Notes: a model not told the origin generated them from the letters alone. 64,000 nucleotides of DNA from DAOTUB01 sp034437455 (GCA_034437455.1 DAOTUB010000002.1:1-64000); one strand, 5' to 3'; positions 33,344 to 42,397 are shown, counted from the stretch's first letter. Program-made: numbers and translations.

Positions 33344-34189
33344 ATGGCGCATCGAACAGGTAACCACGCATCAGCCGCTTATGAGGAGGCCGGAGGAGCG
33401 ATTTCCAACGCTTCGCGGCTGCTCGTCATCGTATCCTGTATCGCCGCCATCGGCGCGATGCTCTACGGGCTGCGGGCGCCGGAATCGCCTGCACCGGTCA
33501 TACCAGAAGCCACACCATCTCCTGCTGCGGGCATCGTCGCCCCGCCTGCTGCCTCCACTCCAGCCATCACCCCATCCGCCGCGCCACTGCCCTCCCTCGC
33601 CTTACCCACGGGTTCTCCGCCGCCGGCTTCGTCCATTACGATCCCACACATCGGCATCGTCGTCGGCCACTGGGAAAGCGACACGGGCGCGATGTGCCCC
33701 GACGGCCTGATGGAGGTAGACATCAATCTCGACGTCGCTCAACGAGTCGTCTACTCTCTGTTGACTCTCGGGTATCAGGCAGACTTGTTGAAGGAATTCG
33801 ACCCGCGATTGGAAGGCTACCGAGCCGATGCACTCGTCTCCATCCACGCCGACTCGTGCGAACCCTACCCCGACGCCACGCCGTCGGCCAGCGGGTTCAA
33901 GGTGGCCAGCGTCGAGGACAGCCTCGCGCCGGAAGAGGAAAAGCGGCTGGTCGCTTGCCTGGCACAGTGCTACGCCGCCCGCACCGGCATGTACTTTCAC
34001 GCCACCAGCATCACCTACGACATGACGCGCTACCACACCTTCTACGAGATCGACGGCCAGACGCCGGGCGCCATCATCGAGACCGGCTTTATGTATCACG
34101 ATCGCGAGATGCTCACCCAACGGCCCGATCTGGTGGCTCAGGGGATCGTGGACGGGATCGTCTGCTTCATCGAGCGCGAGATGCCCTAG
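33344..34189 (+). CDS. N-acetylmuramoyl-L-alanine amidase (Amidase_3 type), membrane-anchored
   Basis: The 281-residue protein has an N-terminal membrane segment (LLVIVSCIAAIGAMLYGL), a Pro/Ala/Ser/Thr-rich linker of about 60 residues, and an amidase domain from about 100. IGIVVGHWESDTGAM holds the first zinc ligand, with DINLDVAQRVVYSLL, LVSIHADSC and the C-terminal AIIETGFMYHDRE carrying the catalytic Glu. It cleaves the amide bond between muramic acid and L-alanine in peptidoglycan. GGGGAGA lies seven bases before ATG 33344. Confidence 0.85.
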   Translation: MAHRTGNHASAAYEEAGGAISNASRLLVIVSCIAAIGAMLYGLRAPESPAPVIPEATPSPAAGIVAPPAASTPAITPSAAPLPSLALPTGSPPPASSITIPHIGIVVGHWESDTGAMCPDGLMEVDINLDVAQRVVYSLLTLGYQADLLKEFDPRLEGYRADALVSIHADSCEPYPDATPSASGFKVASVEDSLAPEEEKRLVACLAQCYAARTGMYFHATSITYDMTRYHTFYEIDGQTPGAIIETGFMYHDREMLTQRPDLVAQGIVDGIVCFIEREMP

Positions 34190-34210
34190 AAAAAACCCTG
34201 TTTCTTGCGC

Positions 34211-34825
34211 TCAAAACCCCATCGCCCGGCGGGCGGCACGCCAGAGGTTGGCGCGAATCTGATCCTGTTCGCGACCAAATTGCCGTAGAAATGTCTTGAT
34301 CTGCGCTCGCCGGGAGTTCAGGCTTTGGGGACACGCGGGATGTTGAGGAAAACCGGCCGCTTTGCCATAATAGGCCAGGTCCTTCTCCGCGAGATAGATC
34401 AGGGGCCGGATGACGGTCACAGCGCCGTCAAAGAACTCGACACGAGGAACCATCGTCTCCAATCGTCCGTTGCCGACCAGGTTCATGAGCGTCGTGACAG
34501 CCGCGTCGTCGGCGTGATGGCCGAAAGCAAGTTTATCGCAGCCCGGGGCGACGGCGGCGGTGAAGAGCGTCTTGCGCCGGTTCCAGGAACAACGGAAGCA
34601 ATCGAGCGGCAGCGGTTCCTCCGGCGGCAGTTCCAATGGGACAAAGTGATACGCAACGCCAAGCTCCCGAAACCACGTCTCCAATTCTGGCCGCCGGTCA
34701 GGGAAACCGGCCGAGACGCCAACGACGTGAAGGGCCAGCAGATCATACTGGTAAGGAACCTTGCGTTGATAGCGGAGCAGCAGTTCGAGCAAGGCCCGGC
34801 TGTCTTTCCCGCCAGAGACCGCCAC
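34211..34825 (-). CDS. TtcA-like PP-loop ATPase (tRNA thiolation family), start unclear
   Basis: The PP-loop motif AVSGGKDS starts this 204-residue frame, followed by LPLDCFRCSWNRRKTLF, FGHHADDAAVTTLMNL and PACPQSLNSRRAQI, as in TtcA-type proteins. Similarity continues upstream (FLLKSVTRACKEFDLLAAKDR) to about 34900 in the same frame, where no ATG, GTG or TTG is found. GTG 34825 would remove the segment before the PP-loop. Either a rare start such as ATT or CTG is used, coupled to the preceding gene, or the 5' end is altered. TtcA-type enzymes put sulfur into tRNA cytidine. Confidence 0.75.
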   Translation of the reverse strand: MAVSGGKDSRALLELLLRYQRKVPYQYDLLALHVVGVSAGFPDRRPELETWFRELGVAYHFVPLELPPEEPLPLDCFRCSWNRRKTLFTAAVAPGCDKLAFGHHADDAAVTTLMNLVGNGRLETMVPRVEFFDGAVTVIRPLIYLAEKDLAYYGKAAGFPQHPACPQSLNSRRAQIKTFLRQFGREQDQIRANLWRAARRAMGF

Positions 34826-34911
34826 CGCTACTCGGTCTTTGGCGGCCAGCAGATCAAACTCCTTACAGGCCCGGGTAACAGATTTCAGCAGGAAAGAGGC
34901 AATACGGTCTT

Positions 34912-35319
34912 TTACGACTCCAGCAATCCTTTCAGCAAACCGAGACCTTCTTCGATCTGCTTAGTTACTAACCCGGCCACCACGCCGCCGCCGGGAATAT
35001 CGTATTCGATATTCGCGCTGATGATGGTTTGATCGCCTCGGTCAGAAAACTTGAACAACCACGTACTGGGGACGCCTTGAGTCTGTACCTCAAAACGCTT
35101 ATTGGGAATAAACTTGGTCACTTCCCCCGTGCCGCTAAACGCGGGTAATGGACCGAGCTTGAATTCCCAATTATAGGTGGTGCCCATACCCGATCCGGAT
35201 ATATTGGATACACCCGTGAGCGGAGGAACCCACTCGGGCCATCGAATCAGATCGGCGATGACACCAAATGCTTTGTCGACAGTCGCATTGAACCCCGCCG
35301 TTTTTTCAACTGTAGCCAT
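34912..35319 (-). CDS. SRPBCC-superfamily (polyketide cyclase-like) protein
   Basis: This 135-residue protein fits the START/SRPBCC fold: an N-terminal VEKTAGFNATVDKAFGVIADLIRWPEWVPPLTG, strands with GSGMGTTYNWEF, and a C-terminal helix (KQIEEGLGLLKGLLE). Such proteins bind small hydrophobic ligands. The function here is unknown. AAGGAGAT precedes ATG 35319. It runs into the TtcA-like gene. Confidence 0.75.
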   Translation of the reverse strand: MATVEKTAGFNATVDKAFGVIADLIRWPEWVPPLTGVSNISGSGMGTTYNWEFKLGPLPAFSGTGEVTKFIPNKRFEVQTQGVPSTWLFKFSDRGDQTIISANIEYDIPGGGVVAGLVTKQIEEGLGLLKGLLES

Positions 35320-35514
35320 TTCGATCTCCTTACCAAAGATTCGCCAATGGACTATGGGCGAGGTTCAACATCAGGTGGAAAAAATATCCGAAATTCCCGC
35401 CCATACCCATTCGGACATCTTTCAGATTTTATCACGAACGTATGAATGTCACAATAGCCTTTTCTACCTATCTCAAACGCGACTCGGCCCTGATTGATTG
35501 ACAAATCTTTTTGG

Positions 35515-35606
35515 AACCGCAGATGAACGCAGATTCACGCAGATGAATGCTGAATTTGACTGAAAAACTAGAAAAAATCTGTGTTCATCTGTGTTTATCT
35601 GCGGTT
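35515..35606. repeat. CGCAGAT-type inverted repeat between two genes
   Basis: AACCGCAGATGAACGCAGAT and the inverted ATCTGTGTTTATCTGCGGTT are the outer arms of a unit of about 92 bases. Its right end overlaps the stop codon of the methyltransferase gene. The 285-base spacer holds nothing else recognisable. Words like these recur as dispersed repeats in many environmental bacterial genomes. Confidence 0.7.
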
Positions 35607-36279
35607 AATCTTGGATATACGGTATTGGGCTAGTTTTGTCAGCCAACCAGCGATTCCGCCTCAAGATCAGCGCCTGGAAATGAAAATCCAAATCGTCGTC
35701 CTCCAGGTGAATTTGCTCAAAGTCCACCAGCTCGAAACACCTGGTTGCGATCTCTGTGATCTGTTCATCGGAGAGGAAGGAAAAGAATCGCTTTGGTTCG
35801 TGGTGATCTTCCGACCATACTCCTTCAGAATTCTTCCCTCCATATACCCCCAGGTAAAAAAGCCCTTCGGGTTTCAACAGCGACCGAATCGCTTCCAGGA
35901 CTTGAGGTAGGTCTTTTCTGGGAACGTGCAACAAGCAATTCAACGCATAGACGGCATCGAAAGAACAAGCGGGAAAATCGAGGTTCAAAAAATCCATCGC
36001 GTGCGCGACGAGACCCTTTTCCCGACATAACCGGACCATCTCGGGGGAAAGGTCTGTACAGATCACGTCCAGTCCGCGATCCTGAAAGAACTTGGCGTGT
36101 ACACCCGGCCCCGAACCGATTTCCAGCAAACGTTTCTTGCCCTCCTTGCGAAACAGCGAAAGGAAGCGACGCCGTTCCTCCATCTTCCAGGGTTCGATCT
36201 CGCGGTTGTTTCGCTCTTCGGCCTTGCGATCGTAGGATTCGCGCAGGTCGTCTATCACCTGGCGGTACATTCGCATCAT
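35605..36279 (-). CDS. SAM-dependent methyltransferase
   Basis: This class I methyltransferase has 224 residues and the motif LLEIGSGPGVHAKFFQDRGLDVICTDLSPEM (split over residues 53-83), then FDAVYALNCLLHVPRKDL and LLKPEGLFYLGVYG. The substrate is unknown. ATG 36279 overlaps the stop of the upstream phosphorylase gene (ATGA), so the two are coupled. In-frame codons further upstream lie inside the phosphorylase gene and are rejected. Confidence 0.82.
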   Translation of the reverse strand: MMRMYRQVIDDLRESYDRKAEERNNREIEPWKMEERRRFLSLFRKEGKKRLLEIGSGPGVHAKFFQDRGLDVICTDLSPEMVRLCREKGLVAHAMDFLNLDFPACSFDAVYALNCLLHVPRKDLPQVLEAIRSLLKPEGLFYLGVYGGKNSEGVWSEDHHEPKRFFSFLSDEQITEIATRCFELVDFEQIHLEDDDLDFHFQALILRRNRWLADKTSPIPYIQD

Positions 36280-37043
36280 TCCAGGGTGAGGCAGGCCTCC
36301 GCCGCCAGCCAGAACAACCGCTCGCGCACCGAGGTCTGCCGGGACCAATCCCGGTGATCCCACACATCGCCGCTGACGTCGTCGCCGCCGTAGAGCATCT
36401 GCGCAAACGTCACGCCTCTGAACTGCGCCACGGCGAAGAACGCCGCCGCCTCCATGTCCACGGTGAGGCAACCCTCTGACCGGCGAAGCTGTACCTTGGC
36501 GGGCGTCTCGCGGTAGGGCGCGTCCGTGGTCCAGGTCTTGGCGACGATATAGTCGCAGTTGTGCCTTTGCAGCGTCTTTTCGAGGGCGGCGACTCCCGCC
36601 GGGCTGGCGTTGACCTCGCGGCTGGGCGGCAGATAATGATAGGACGTGCCTTCGTCGCGGATCGCGGTTGCCGGCACGATGACGTGCCCGACGGCGCTCT
36701 CTCTATCGAGCACGCCAGCGCCGCCGCAGGCGATGAACTTTTTGCAGCCCAGGGCGATGGCCGCCTCAAGCATGCTCGCGGCCACGGGAGCGCCTACACC
36801 GGGATGAAAGAATGCCAAACGTCTCCCATCCACCTCGATCTCGTAGAAAGGATGTGCGCCATCCTCCCAATTATCCTCAAAGATGAGGATCGACATCCTT
36901 TCCTGATGTAACTTGGCGACGACCTCCGGGAAGAAACAGACAACACAATGCTCCGGCGCGTCAGCAAGCTTGATCAAATCCACAGGCTCAATGATCGCCT
37001 CGGGTGTGGGGTCAAACTCCAGGATGGGATAATCTCTTTGCAT
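36276..37043 (-). CDS. Nucleoside phosphorylase family protein
   Basis: This 255-residue protein of the purine/uridine phosphorylase family has FHPGVGAPVAASMLEAAIALG near 78, ACGGAGVL, HVIVPATAIRDEGTSYHYLPP and TVDMEAAAFFAVAQFRG near 195, which holds the nucleoside-binding Met-Glu. It would split a nucleoside with phosphate. Whether uridine or purine is the substrate cannot be decided. It precedes the methyltransferase with a 4-base overlap. Confidence 0.87.
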   Translation of the reverse strand: MQRDYPILEFDPTPEAIIEPVDLIKLADAPEHCVVCFFPEVVAKLHQERMSILIFEDNWEDGAHPFYEIEVDGRRLAFFHPGVGAPVAASMLEAAIALGCKKFIACGGAGVLDRESAVGHVIVPATAIRDEGTSYHYLPPSREVNASPAGVAALEKTLQRHNCDYIVAKTWTTDAPYRETPAKVQLRRSEGCLTVDMEAAAFFAVAQFRGVTFAQMLYGGDDVSGDVWDHRDWSRQTSVRERLFWLAAEACLTLE

Positions 37044-37046
37044 CTC

Positions 37047-37400
37047 TCACAACCCCAGGCGAGAACGTGGCACAGGCATTTTCTCGTCTCTCGCCTCCTC
37101 GCCGGTCAGACCGGGCGTGTGGATCACAAAATGCAGGTATTCGGATGAACTGGAGAGAAACGTGTGAGCCTCGCCGGGTTCGATGACGATGGTGTCTCCG
37201 GCGTTCAGCGCGACCGTCTTCTGTTCCACGCGCATCTCCGACGAGCCGCGCGCCACCATGTAAACCTCGGTGATCCGTTGATGGACGTGCGGCTCATCGA
37301 TCCCCTCGTTCGCGTACCCGACCGAGACGGCCAGGTCCGCGTTCCAGGGGCCGAAACACCAGCCCTTGCCGACGGTAGGATCGGCTCTCTCAACACGCAT
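37047..37400 (-). CDS. Cupin-domain protein
   Basis: This 117-residue single-cupin protein has metal-binding motifs HVHQRITEVYMVARG and LNAGDTIVIEPGEAHTF. ATG 37400 has GGAG about seven bases upstream, inside the end of the dehydratase gene. Its place after rfbB suggests a sugar-related role, such as an epimerase-like or sensing protein, but the sequence is too short of family marks to say. Confidence 0.78.
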   Translation of the reverse strand: MRVERADPTVGKGWCFGPWNADLAVSVGYANEGIDEPHVHQRITEVYMVARGSSEMRVEQKTVALNAGDTIVIEPGEAHTFLSSSSEYLHFVIHTPGLTGEEARDEKMPVPRSRLGL

Positions 37401-37402
37401 CC

Positions 37403-38431
37403 CTACTCTCCAATCTCCCTGCCCTCGTACTGTCGCTTGTAATACTCCTGATAGTGCTCCCCGTCCTTGATCGGTCGCCACCACCACTCGTTCTCGACGT
37501 ACCAGCGCACGGTTTTCTCGATCGCTTCCTCGCAGGTGTGGACCGGCTCCCAGCCCAGGCCACAGATCTTGGTCACGTCGAGGGCGTAGCGGCGGTCGTG
37601 GCCGGCCCGGTCGCGCACCGGCTGGATGAGGCTCTCCGGCTTGCCCAGCAGCTTGAGGAGCAGGTGGGTCATGTCAATATTGCGCATCTCGGTGCCGGTG
37701 CCAATGTTGTAAACGTCACCGATCTTGCCATTGTGCAGTACGATGTCGATCGCCTCGCAGTGATCCAGCACGTACTGGTAATCGCGCACCTGCAACCCAT
37801 CGCCGTAGAGCGGGAGCGGCAGATCGTCGAGCGCGTTGGTGATAAAGAGCGGCAGGACTTTTTCGGGATACTGGTAGGGGCCGACGTTGTTCGCTCCCCG
37901 CGTGATGGTGACCGGCAGGCCGTAGGTGACGTGGTAGGCGTGGATCATCAGATCGGCGCTGGTCTTGCTGGCGGCATAGGGGCTGCGCGGGGCGACGGGA
38001 TCGGTCTCTTTGGACGCGCCCTCTGGCACTTGGCCATAGACCTCGTCGGTACCCACCTGATGCAATCGCTCCAGCCCGAACTCGCGCACCGCCTCCAACA
38101 GCACATACGTGCCATAGATATCGGTTTTGATAAAGGCGTCAGGCTCCATAATGGACCTATCCACATGCGTTTCGGCCGCAAAATTTACGACGGTGTCCAC
38201 ATCGTGGGTGCGAATCGCCTCTCGCACCGCGTCGGCGTCGCAGATGTCGCCCCGCACGAACGCATAGCGGTCGGCGAACTGCTCGGCCACATCCTTGAGA
38301 TTGTCCAGGTTCCCGGCATACGTGAGCTTGTCATAGACGACGGCGTGGTAATTGGGATACTTTTCCAGCATGTAGCGGGTAAAATTGGAACCGATGAAAC
38401 CGGCCCCACCCGTGATCATCAGATTGTGCAC
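37403..38431 (-). CDS. rfbB: dTDP-glucose 4,6-dehydratase
   Basis: RfbB makes dTDP-4-keto-6-deoxyglucose for deoxysugars of surface glycans. The 342-residue protein has the NAD motif TGGAGFIGSNFTRYM near 7, AAETHVDRS near 84, TDEVYG near 129, and YAASKTSAD with the catalytic Tyr and Lys near 153. GTG 38431 follows AGGGAGG. Other rhamnose-pathway genes are not adjacent, but envelope genes follow on the other strand. Confidence 0.93.
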   Translation of the reverse strand: MHNLMITGGAGFIGSNFTRYMLEKYPNYHAVVYDKLTYAGNLDNLKDVAEQFADRYAFVRGDICDADAVREAIRTHDVDTVVNFAAETHVDRSIMEPDAFIKTDIYGTYVLLEAVREFGLERLHQVGTDEVYGQVPEGASKETDPVAPRSPYAASKTSADLMIHAYHVTYGLPVTITRGANNVGPYQYPEKVLPLFITNALDDLPLPLYGDGLQVRDYQYVLDHCEAIDIVLHNGKIGDVYNIGTGTEMRNIDMTHLLLKLLGKPESLIQPVRDRAGHDRRYALDVTKICGLGWEPVHTCEEAIEKTVRWYVENEWWWRPIKDGEHYQEYYKRQYEGREIGE

Positions 38432-38464
38432 AATGGACCTCCCTGTTTGAAATTTGACCCAGGC

Positions 38465-38492
38465 ATTCTACCACAACCCACGAGTAGAGCAA
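38465..38492 (-). promoter_or_regulatory. Promoter of rfbB
   Basis: On the minus strand TTGCTC and TAGAAT are 16 bases apart, about 34 bases before the rfbB start. It lies back to back with the promoter at 38495. Confidence 0.55.
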
Positions 38493-38494
38493 CC

Positions 38495-38522
38495 TTGACT
38501 TGCGTGGTGAACATGTTATCAT
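38495..38522 (+). promoter_or_regulatory. Promoter of the TPR-protein gene
   Basis: TTGACT and TATCAT are 16 bases apart and point to the TPR gene about 60 bases away. The leader contains a CACGTATCATGCATCACG fragment related to the inverted repeat at 27709. Confidence 0.55.
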
Positions 38523-38588
38523 AGCGGCCAAAGCCCGACTAGGAAGATCACGTATCATGCATCACGTTTTACGTTTCAAAATTGCTCG

Positions 38589-40097
38589 ATGTATATAGGA
38601 CCACGAGAAAAAAAGCGACGTTCATCCCCCTGGCGCATATTGATCATGCTGCTGTTGATCGCTGCCAGTCTCTACGTCTACGCTCAAGTCGAGGAACAAC
38701 AGATCGACGAACCCTTCGTCCCGACGCCTACTCCCACGCGCTCGGCGAGTTCCTACATCTATGAGGCAGAGGAGTGGTACCTTCAGGGCAACCTGCCGGA
38801 GGCCATCGCTGCCTACGAGCAGGTCATCGCGCTCGACCCGGACGACGTGTCGTCTTACATCCCTCTGGCGCGGCTACTGGCGCTGGAGGAACGGACGATC
38901 GAAGCCATCCAGCGCGCCGAACGGGCAACCGAGCTGGCGCCGGAGAATGCGCGCGCGTGGGCCGTGCTGGGCATGGCCTACGACTGGAACGGGAACGTGA
39001 AAGAGGCGATTGAGGCCTGCCGGCAGGCCATCGAACTCGACCCCGGCTACGCCGAAGGGTACGCCTATCTGGCCGAGGCCTACATCGACGCCGGGCGCTG
39101 GGCCGAGGCCACCGAGGCCGCCCAGACCGCCTTGCAGTTGGACGAGCGCAGCGTGGACGCGCACCGCAACTATGGGTACGTGCTGGAGAACCAGGGCAAC
39201 TATTGGGACGCGATCGAGGCATACGAGCAGGCGCTGGAGATCCATCCCAACTTGCCTCACCTCTGCATTGACATTGGGCGGAACTATCGCGGCCTGGGCA
39301 ACTTGGGAGCGGCGCTGCAAGTCTTTTCACGAACCGTCGAGATCGCTCCGGACAATGCCAAGATTTTATACGAGCTAGGACGGGCGCATCAGGACCTGGG
39401 GAACGTCTATGAAGCCGAAACCTACCTGGAGAAAGCGACGGAAGCGGACCCGCAATTCGGGCCGGCATTTGGATACCTGGCGATCAATTACTGGAGTCGG
39501 CGCAACTATGAGGACGCCATCCCCAATTTCGAGCGAGCCATCAAGTTGGAATGTACCACGACACGGGAGAGGGCCACAGCGTTTATCATCACTGTCGAGG
39601 AACGAGAGAACTATACCACCGGGCCGTCACCAGACGTGGTGATGAGCGGAGAATTCGTCTCTACGTCAGGGGATAACCGGGACGTCCTGCGGGCCGTCTT
39701 GGAACCGACGGACGAGGATAACCCATGGACCCACGCCGGCGGCACAGTGACCTTCGAGACACAGACAGGGCGATACACCGTGACGCTGCAAGGAATACCC
39801 TGGGTGCGCTATAATCAAGCCTACGTGGGCTGGTTCGAGGGGGTCGACGCGCTCTCTGGCGATCCACTGAACACAGGCCCTCTGGACCTGAAAGGCGACG
39901 GGAGCCTGGAGGCGCAGTTTGAGGCCACCTGGGTTGAGGGGCCTCCCATCGAACACTTTTACATATTGGGGTTGGCCTATTTTTACATGGCCGAGTGTGA
40001 AAAATCGTATCCCCTCTTCGACGCGGCGCTTCAGATCGACCCGGAGGAAACGAACGCACTGGAGGGGATCCGGTTGTGCCGGGAACACGAGGACTGA
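38589..40097 (+). CDS. Membrane-anchored TPR-repeat protein
   Basis: This 502-residue protein has a basic N-terminus, one membrane segment (ILIMLLLIAASLYVYA, 17-32), a Thr/Pro linker, and about eight TPR units from 54 to 320 (for example LARLLALEERTIEAIQRAERATELAPENARA). A beta-rich stretch follows at 330-460, with a last TPR at the end. TPRs bind other proteins, and here it faces outside or the periplasm-like space. Partner unknown. It precedes prepilin peptidase by 39 bases. Confidence 0.82.
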   Translation: MYIGPREKKRRSSPWRILIMLLLIAASLYVYAQVEEQQIDEPFVPTPTPTRSASSYIYEAEEWYLQGNLPEAIAAYEQVIALDPDDVSSYIPLARLLALEERTIEAIQRAERATELAPENARAWAVLGMAYDWNGNVKEAIEACRQAIELDPGYAEGYAYLAEAYIDAGRWAEATEAAQTALQLDERSVDAHRNYGYVLENQGNYWDAIEAYEQALEIHPNLPHLCIDIGRNYRGLGNLGAALQVFSRTVEIAPDNAKILYELGRAHQDLGNVYEAETYLEKATEADPQFGPAFGYLAINYWSRRNYEDAIPNFERAIKLECTTTRERATAFIITVEERENYTTGPSPDVVMSGEFVSTSGDNRDVLRAVLEPTDEDNPWTHAGGTVTFETQTGRYTVTLQGIPWVRYNQAYVGWFEGVDALSGDPLNTGPLDLKGDGSLEAQFEATWVEGPPIEHFYILGLAYFYMAECEKSYPLFDAALQIDPEETNALEGIRLCREHED

Positions 40098-40136
40098 TCG
40101 CTTGGAGCACTGGAATTGTCGCTATCATAGATCGCT

Positions 40137-40889
40137 ATGTGGATGATCCTCATCGCATGTACCTTTGGCATCCTGGTCGGCGGCCTGATCAATCAACTTG
40201 GCTCTGACCTACCCGCCCGGCGGGGCTTGACCCATCCCCACTGCCCCTACTGCGGTCGGGAGCGGCCCTGGTGGAAATGGTTCGCCCTGCCCGCCTACCT
40301 GAGCGGGCGCGCGCGGTGCTCTTCCTGCGGCGCGCCAATTGGCTTACGCCATCCGTTGGTCGAGATCGGGCTGGGAGTGATCTATGCCTACCTCTGGATC
40401 CTGCTTGGTCCATCTATCAAATTTATACTGTACACGCTCTACAGCACCATCTTTGTCCTCATCCTCATTACAGATATTGAGCGCCGACTGATCCTCAACG
40501 TGGTGATCTATCCAGCCATTCTCCTCGCGGTCGTTGCCGGTTTCTTCACGCCAGGTATGAACTGGAAATCTGTCCTGCTTGGCGGTGTAATCGCTTTTCT
40601 CTTTTTCCTCGGCGCGGCGGTGATCGGGAACGCTATCTTTGGTGCCGGGGCGTTGGGCGGCGGCGACGTCATGCTGGCGACGTTCATTGGATTGATCACC
40701 GGTTTTCCGCTGGTTATCGTGGCGCTGCTGTTGACCATTATCATCGGGGCGGCCGTCAGCCTGATCCTGCTGCTCACCAGGGTGCGCGGCCTGCGCGATT
40801 ACGTTCCCTACGGCCCATTCCTCATCGCCGGCGCGATGGTCACCCTCCTGTGGGGCTACCCCATCGCCGGATGGTTCCTCTACCGCTGA
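40137..40889 (+). CDS. Prepilin peptidase (A24 family)
   Basis: This 250-residue, eight-segment membrane protease has the N-terminal zinc-like tetracysteine (CPYCGRERP...CSSCGAPIG) and the two aspartate motifs LITDIERRL near 105 and GGGDVML near 177. It removes the leader of type IV pilin-like proteins and may N-methylate them. No pilin gene is in view. The gene end overlaps the glycosyltransferase start. Confidence 0.92.
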   Translation: MWMILIACTFGILVGGLINQLGSDLPARRGLTHPHCPYCGRERPWWKWFALPAYLSGRARCSSCGAPIGLRHPLVEIGLGVIYAYLWILLGPSIKFILYTLYSTIFVLILITDIERRLILNVVIYPAILLAVVAGFFTPGMNWKSVLLGGVIAFLFFLGAAVIGNAIFGAGALGGGDVMLATFIGLITGFPLVIVALLLTIIIGAAVSLILLLTRVRGLRDYVPYGPFLIAGAMVTLLWGYPIAGWFLYR

Positions 40890-42397
40890 ATATATGGGAC
40901 AGGCTTTCTGGCCTGTCAGGGCGGCAGACTGGAAAGTCTGCCCTACTGTTGGCGATCATAGCACTGGGCAGTTTGTTGCGGTTCTACCAGATCGGCAGCG
41001 AGGGGTTGTGGCTCGACGAGGCCTTCAGCGTCTGGCTCGCGCGACAACCCGTCAATGAGATGCTGAGCTGGGTGATCCGCATCGATCAACACCCGCCGCT
41101 CTACTACACTCTGCTTCACTTCTGGACGCTTCTCCTGGGCGACGGCCCGGCGACCGTGCGCGCCCTCTCCGCCCTGTTCAGCACGCTGACGGTTCCCGTC
41201 ATCTACCTGCTGGGTCGCCGTCTGGCCCCTGAGCACGAGCAGGTGGGCCTGCTGGCCGCGCTGCTCCTGGCCGTAGCTCCCTTCCACGTGCGCCTGGCTC
41301 AGGAAGCGCGCATGTACACGTTGCTGGCGCTGACCGCATCGCTGGCGCTGTACGCATTGACGCGATGGCTCGACCAAGAAACCGGCCTGACATGGCTAGG
41401 TTACGCGGTCTTTACTGTAGCAACCTTATTGACTCACAACACGGCGATCTTTTTCCTCCTCGCCGCCAACCTCCTCGTATTGAGCCTGCACCTATCCCAT
41501 CTACGCAATACACAATACGCGATACGCAACTGGCTCACAGCTCAAGCCGCCGTGCTCCTCCTGTGGCTTCCCTGGCTCCCGGCTTTTCTTGCCCAGAGTG
41601 AGGCTGTCTACCGCGAGTTCTGGCTGCCCGCGCCCACGTGGGAAACAGTCTTTGGTACGGTGGGCGTCTTTCTGGTAGACTATCTACCGCTGTCGCTCAT
41701 CGGCGCCTGTGCAGTGGGGATGTTGATCGTGGGATTGACGCTATCGGGATCGCTTTACTTCCGGCGCCAACCGGCACGGATCGCGTTTCTGCTCGTCATC
41801 TTCGCCACTCCATTCCTGGGCGAGGTACTGGTCAGTCTGTACCGCCCCATCTTTTACGACCGCACGCTGATCTGGACCTCGATCCCGTTCTACCTGCTGT
41901 TGGCTGCCGGTGTATATCAACTAGAAACCAGGCTTTTTGGAAAAGCCTGGTTTCTCATCGCCTTGATCACATTGCTTACACTCACCGGTCTCTCACTGCG
42001 GGAATACTACGTCCATTTTGAGAAGGAGCAGTGGGACGACGCCGCCGCGTTTGTGGCGGAGCGGGTGCAGCCAGATGACCTGATTCTGTTCAACGCGACC
42101 TGGGCGCAGATTCCCTTTGACTATTATTTTCATCGCCTGTACAATTATCCGATAGCCGAGCACGGGGCGCCGGTAGACCTGTTCGACCGGGGCGTCCTGG
42201 AACCGAAAATGGCCGCAGGCGATCTACCCCGGCTGCGGGCGCTCGTACAGAATCACGAGCGCGTGTGGTTGGTCTACAGTCACAATTGGTACACCGATCC
42301 ACAGGGGCTGATCCCTCCCGCATTGGAAGAGGCATTTGACTTGCTGGAACGACAGAATTTTTACGGCCTGCACGTATGGTTGTACGGGAGGGAATGA
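40871..42397 (+). CDS. Polytopic glycosyltransferase of the PMT/ArnT (GT39-like) type
   Basis: This membrane protein of about 508 residues has the GT-C motif GLWLDEAFSVWLARQP with the catalytic Asp-Glu, then DQHPPLYYTLLHFWTLLLGD and ARMYTLLALTASLALYAL, and about ten membrane segments. It likely uses a lipid-phosphate sugar donor outside the membrane. The start is unclear: ATG 40871 overlaps the peptidase gene, GTG 40850 is possible, and the first ~25 residues are encoded by a hairpin repeat (40896-40948). A perfect 33-bp palindrome (41923) adds 11 residues in frame. Confidence 0.82.
   Translation: MVPLPLNIWDRLSGLSGRQTGKSALLLAIIALGSLLRFYQIGSEGLWLDEAFSVWLARQPVNEMLSWVIRIDQHPPLYYTLLHFWTLLLGDGPATVRALSALFSTLTVPVIYLLGRRLAPEHEQVGLLAALLLAVAPFHVRLAQEARMYTLLALTASLALYALTRWLDQETGLTWLGYAVFTVATLLTHNTAIFFLLAANLLVLSLHLSHLRNTQYAIRNWLTAQAAVLLLWLPWLPAFLAQSEAVYREFWLPAPTWETVFGTVGVFLVDYLPLSLIGACAVGMLIVGLTLSGSLYFRRQPARIAFLLVIFATPFLGEVLVSLYRPIFYDRTLIWTSIPFYLLLAAGVYQLETRLFGKAWFLIALITLLTLTGLSLREYYVHFEKEQWDDAAAFVAERVQPDDLILFNATWAQIPFDYYFHRLYNYPIAEHGAPVDLFDRGVLEPKMAAGDLPRLRALVQNHERVWLVYSHNWYTDPQGLIPPALEEAFDLLERQNFYGLHVWLYGRE
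40896..40948. repeat. GGACAGGCTTTC two-hairpin repeat at the glycosyltransferase start
   Basis: GACAGGCTTTCTGGCCTGTC and GGCAGACTGGAAAGTCTGCC make two adjacent hairpins. It is the same family as 45741. It encodes DRLSGLSGRQTGKSA at the N-terminus of the glycosyltransferase. Confidence 0.75.
41501..41530. repeat. GCAATACGC-type short direct repeats inside the glycosyltransferase
   Basis: Three units of the type CGCAATACACAATACGCGATACGC in tandem encode the peptide LRNTQYAIRN in a loop between membrane segments. The frame is kept. Confidence 0.5.
41923..41955. repeat. Perfect 33-bp palindrome in frame inside the glycosyltransferase
   Basis: AGAAACCAGGCTTTT and AAAAGCCTGGTTTCT are perfect 15-base arms around TGG. 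The length is exactly 11 codons (ETRLFGKAWFL), so the reading frame is not shifted. Confidence 0.8.
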
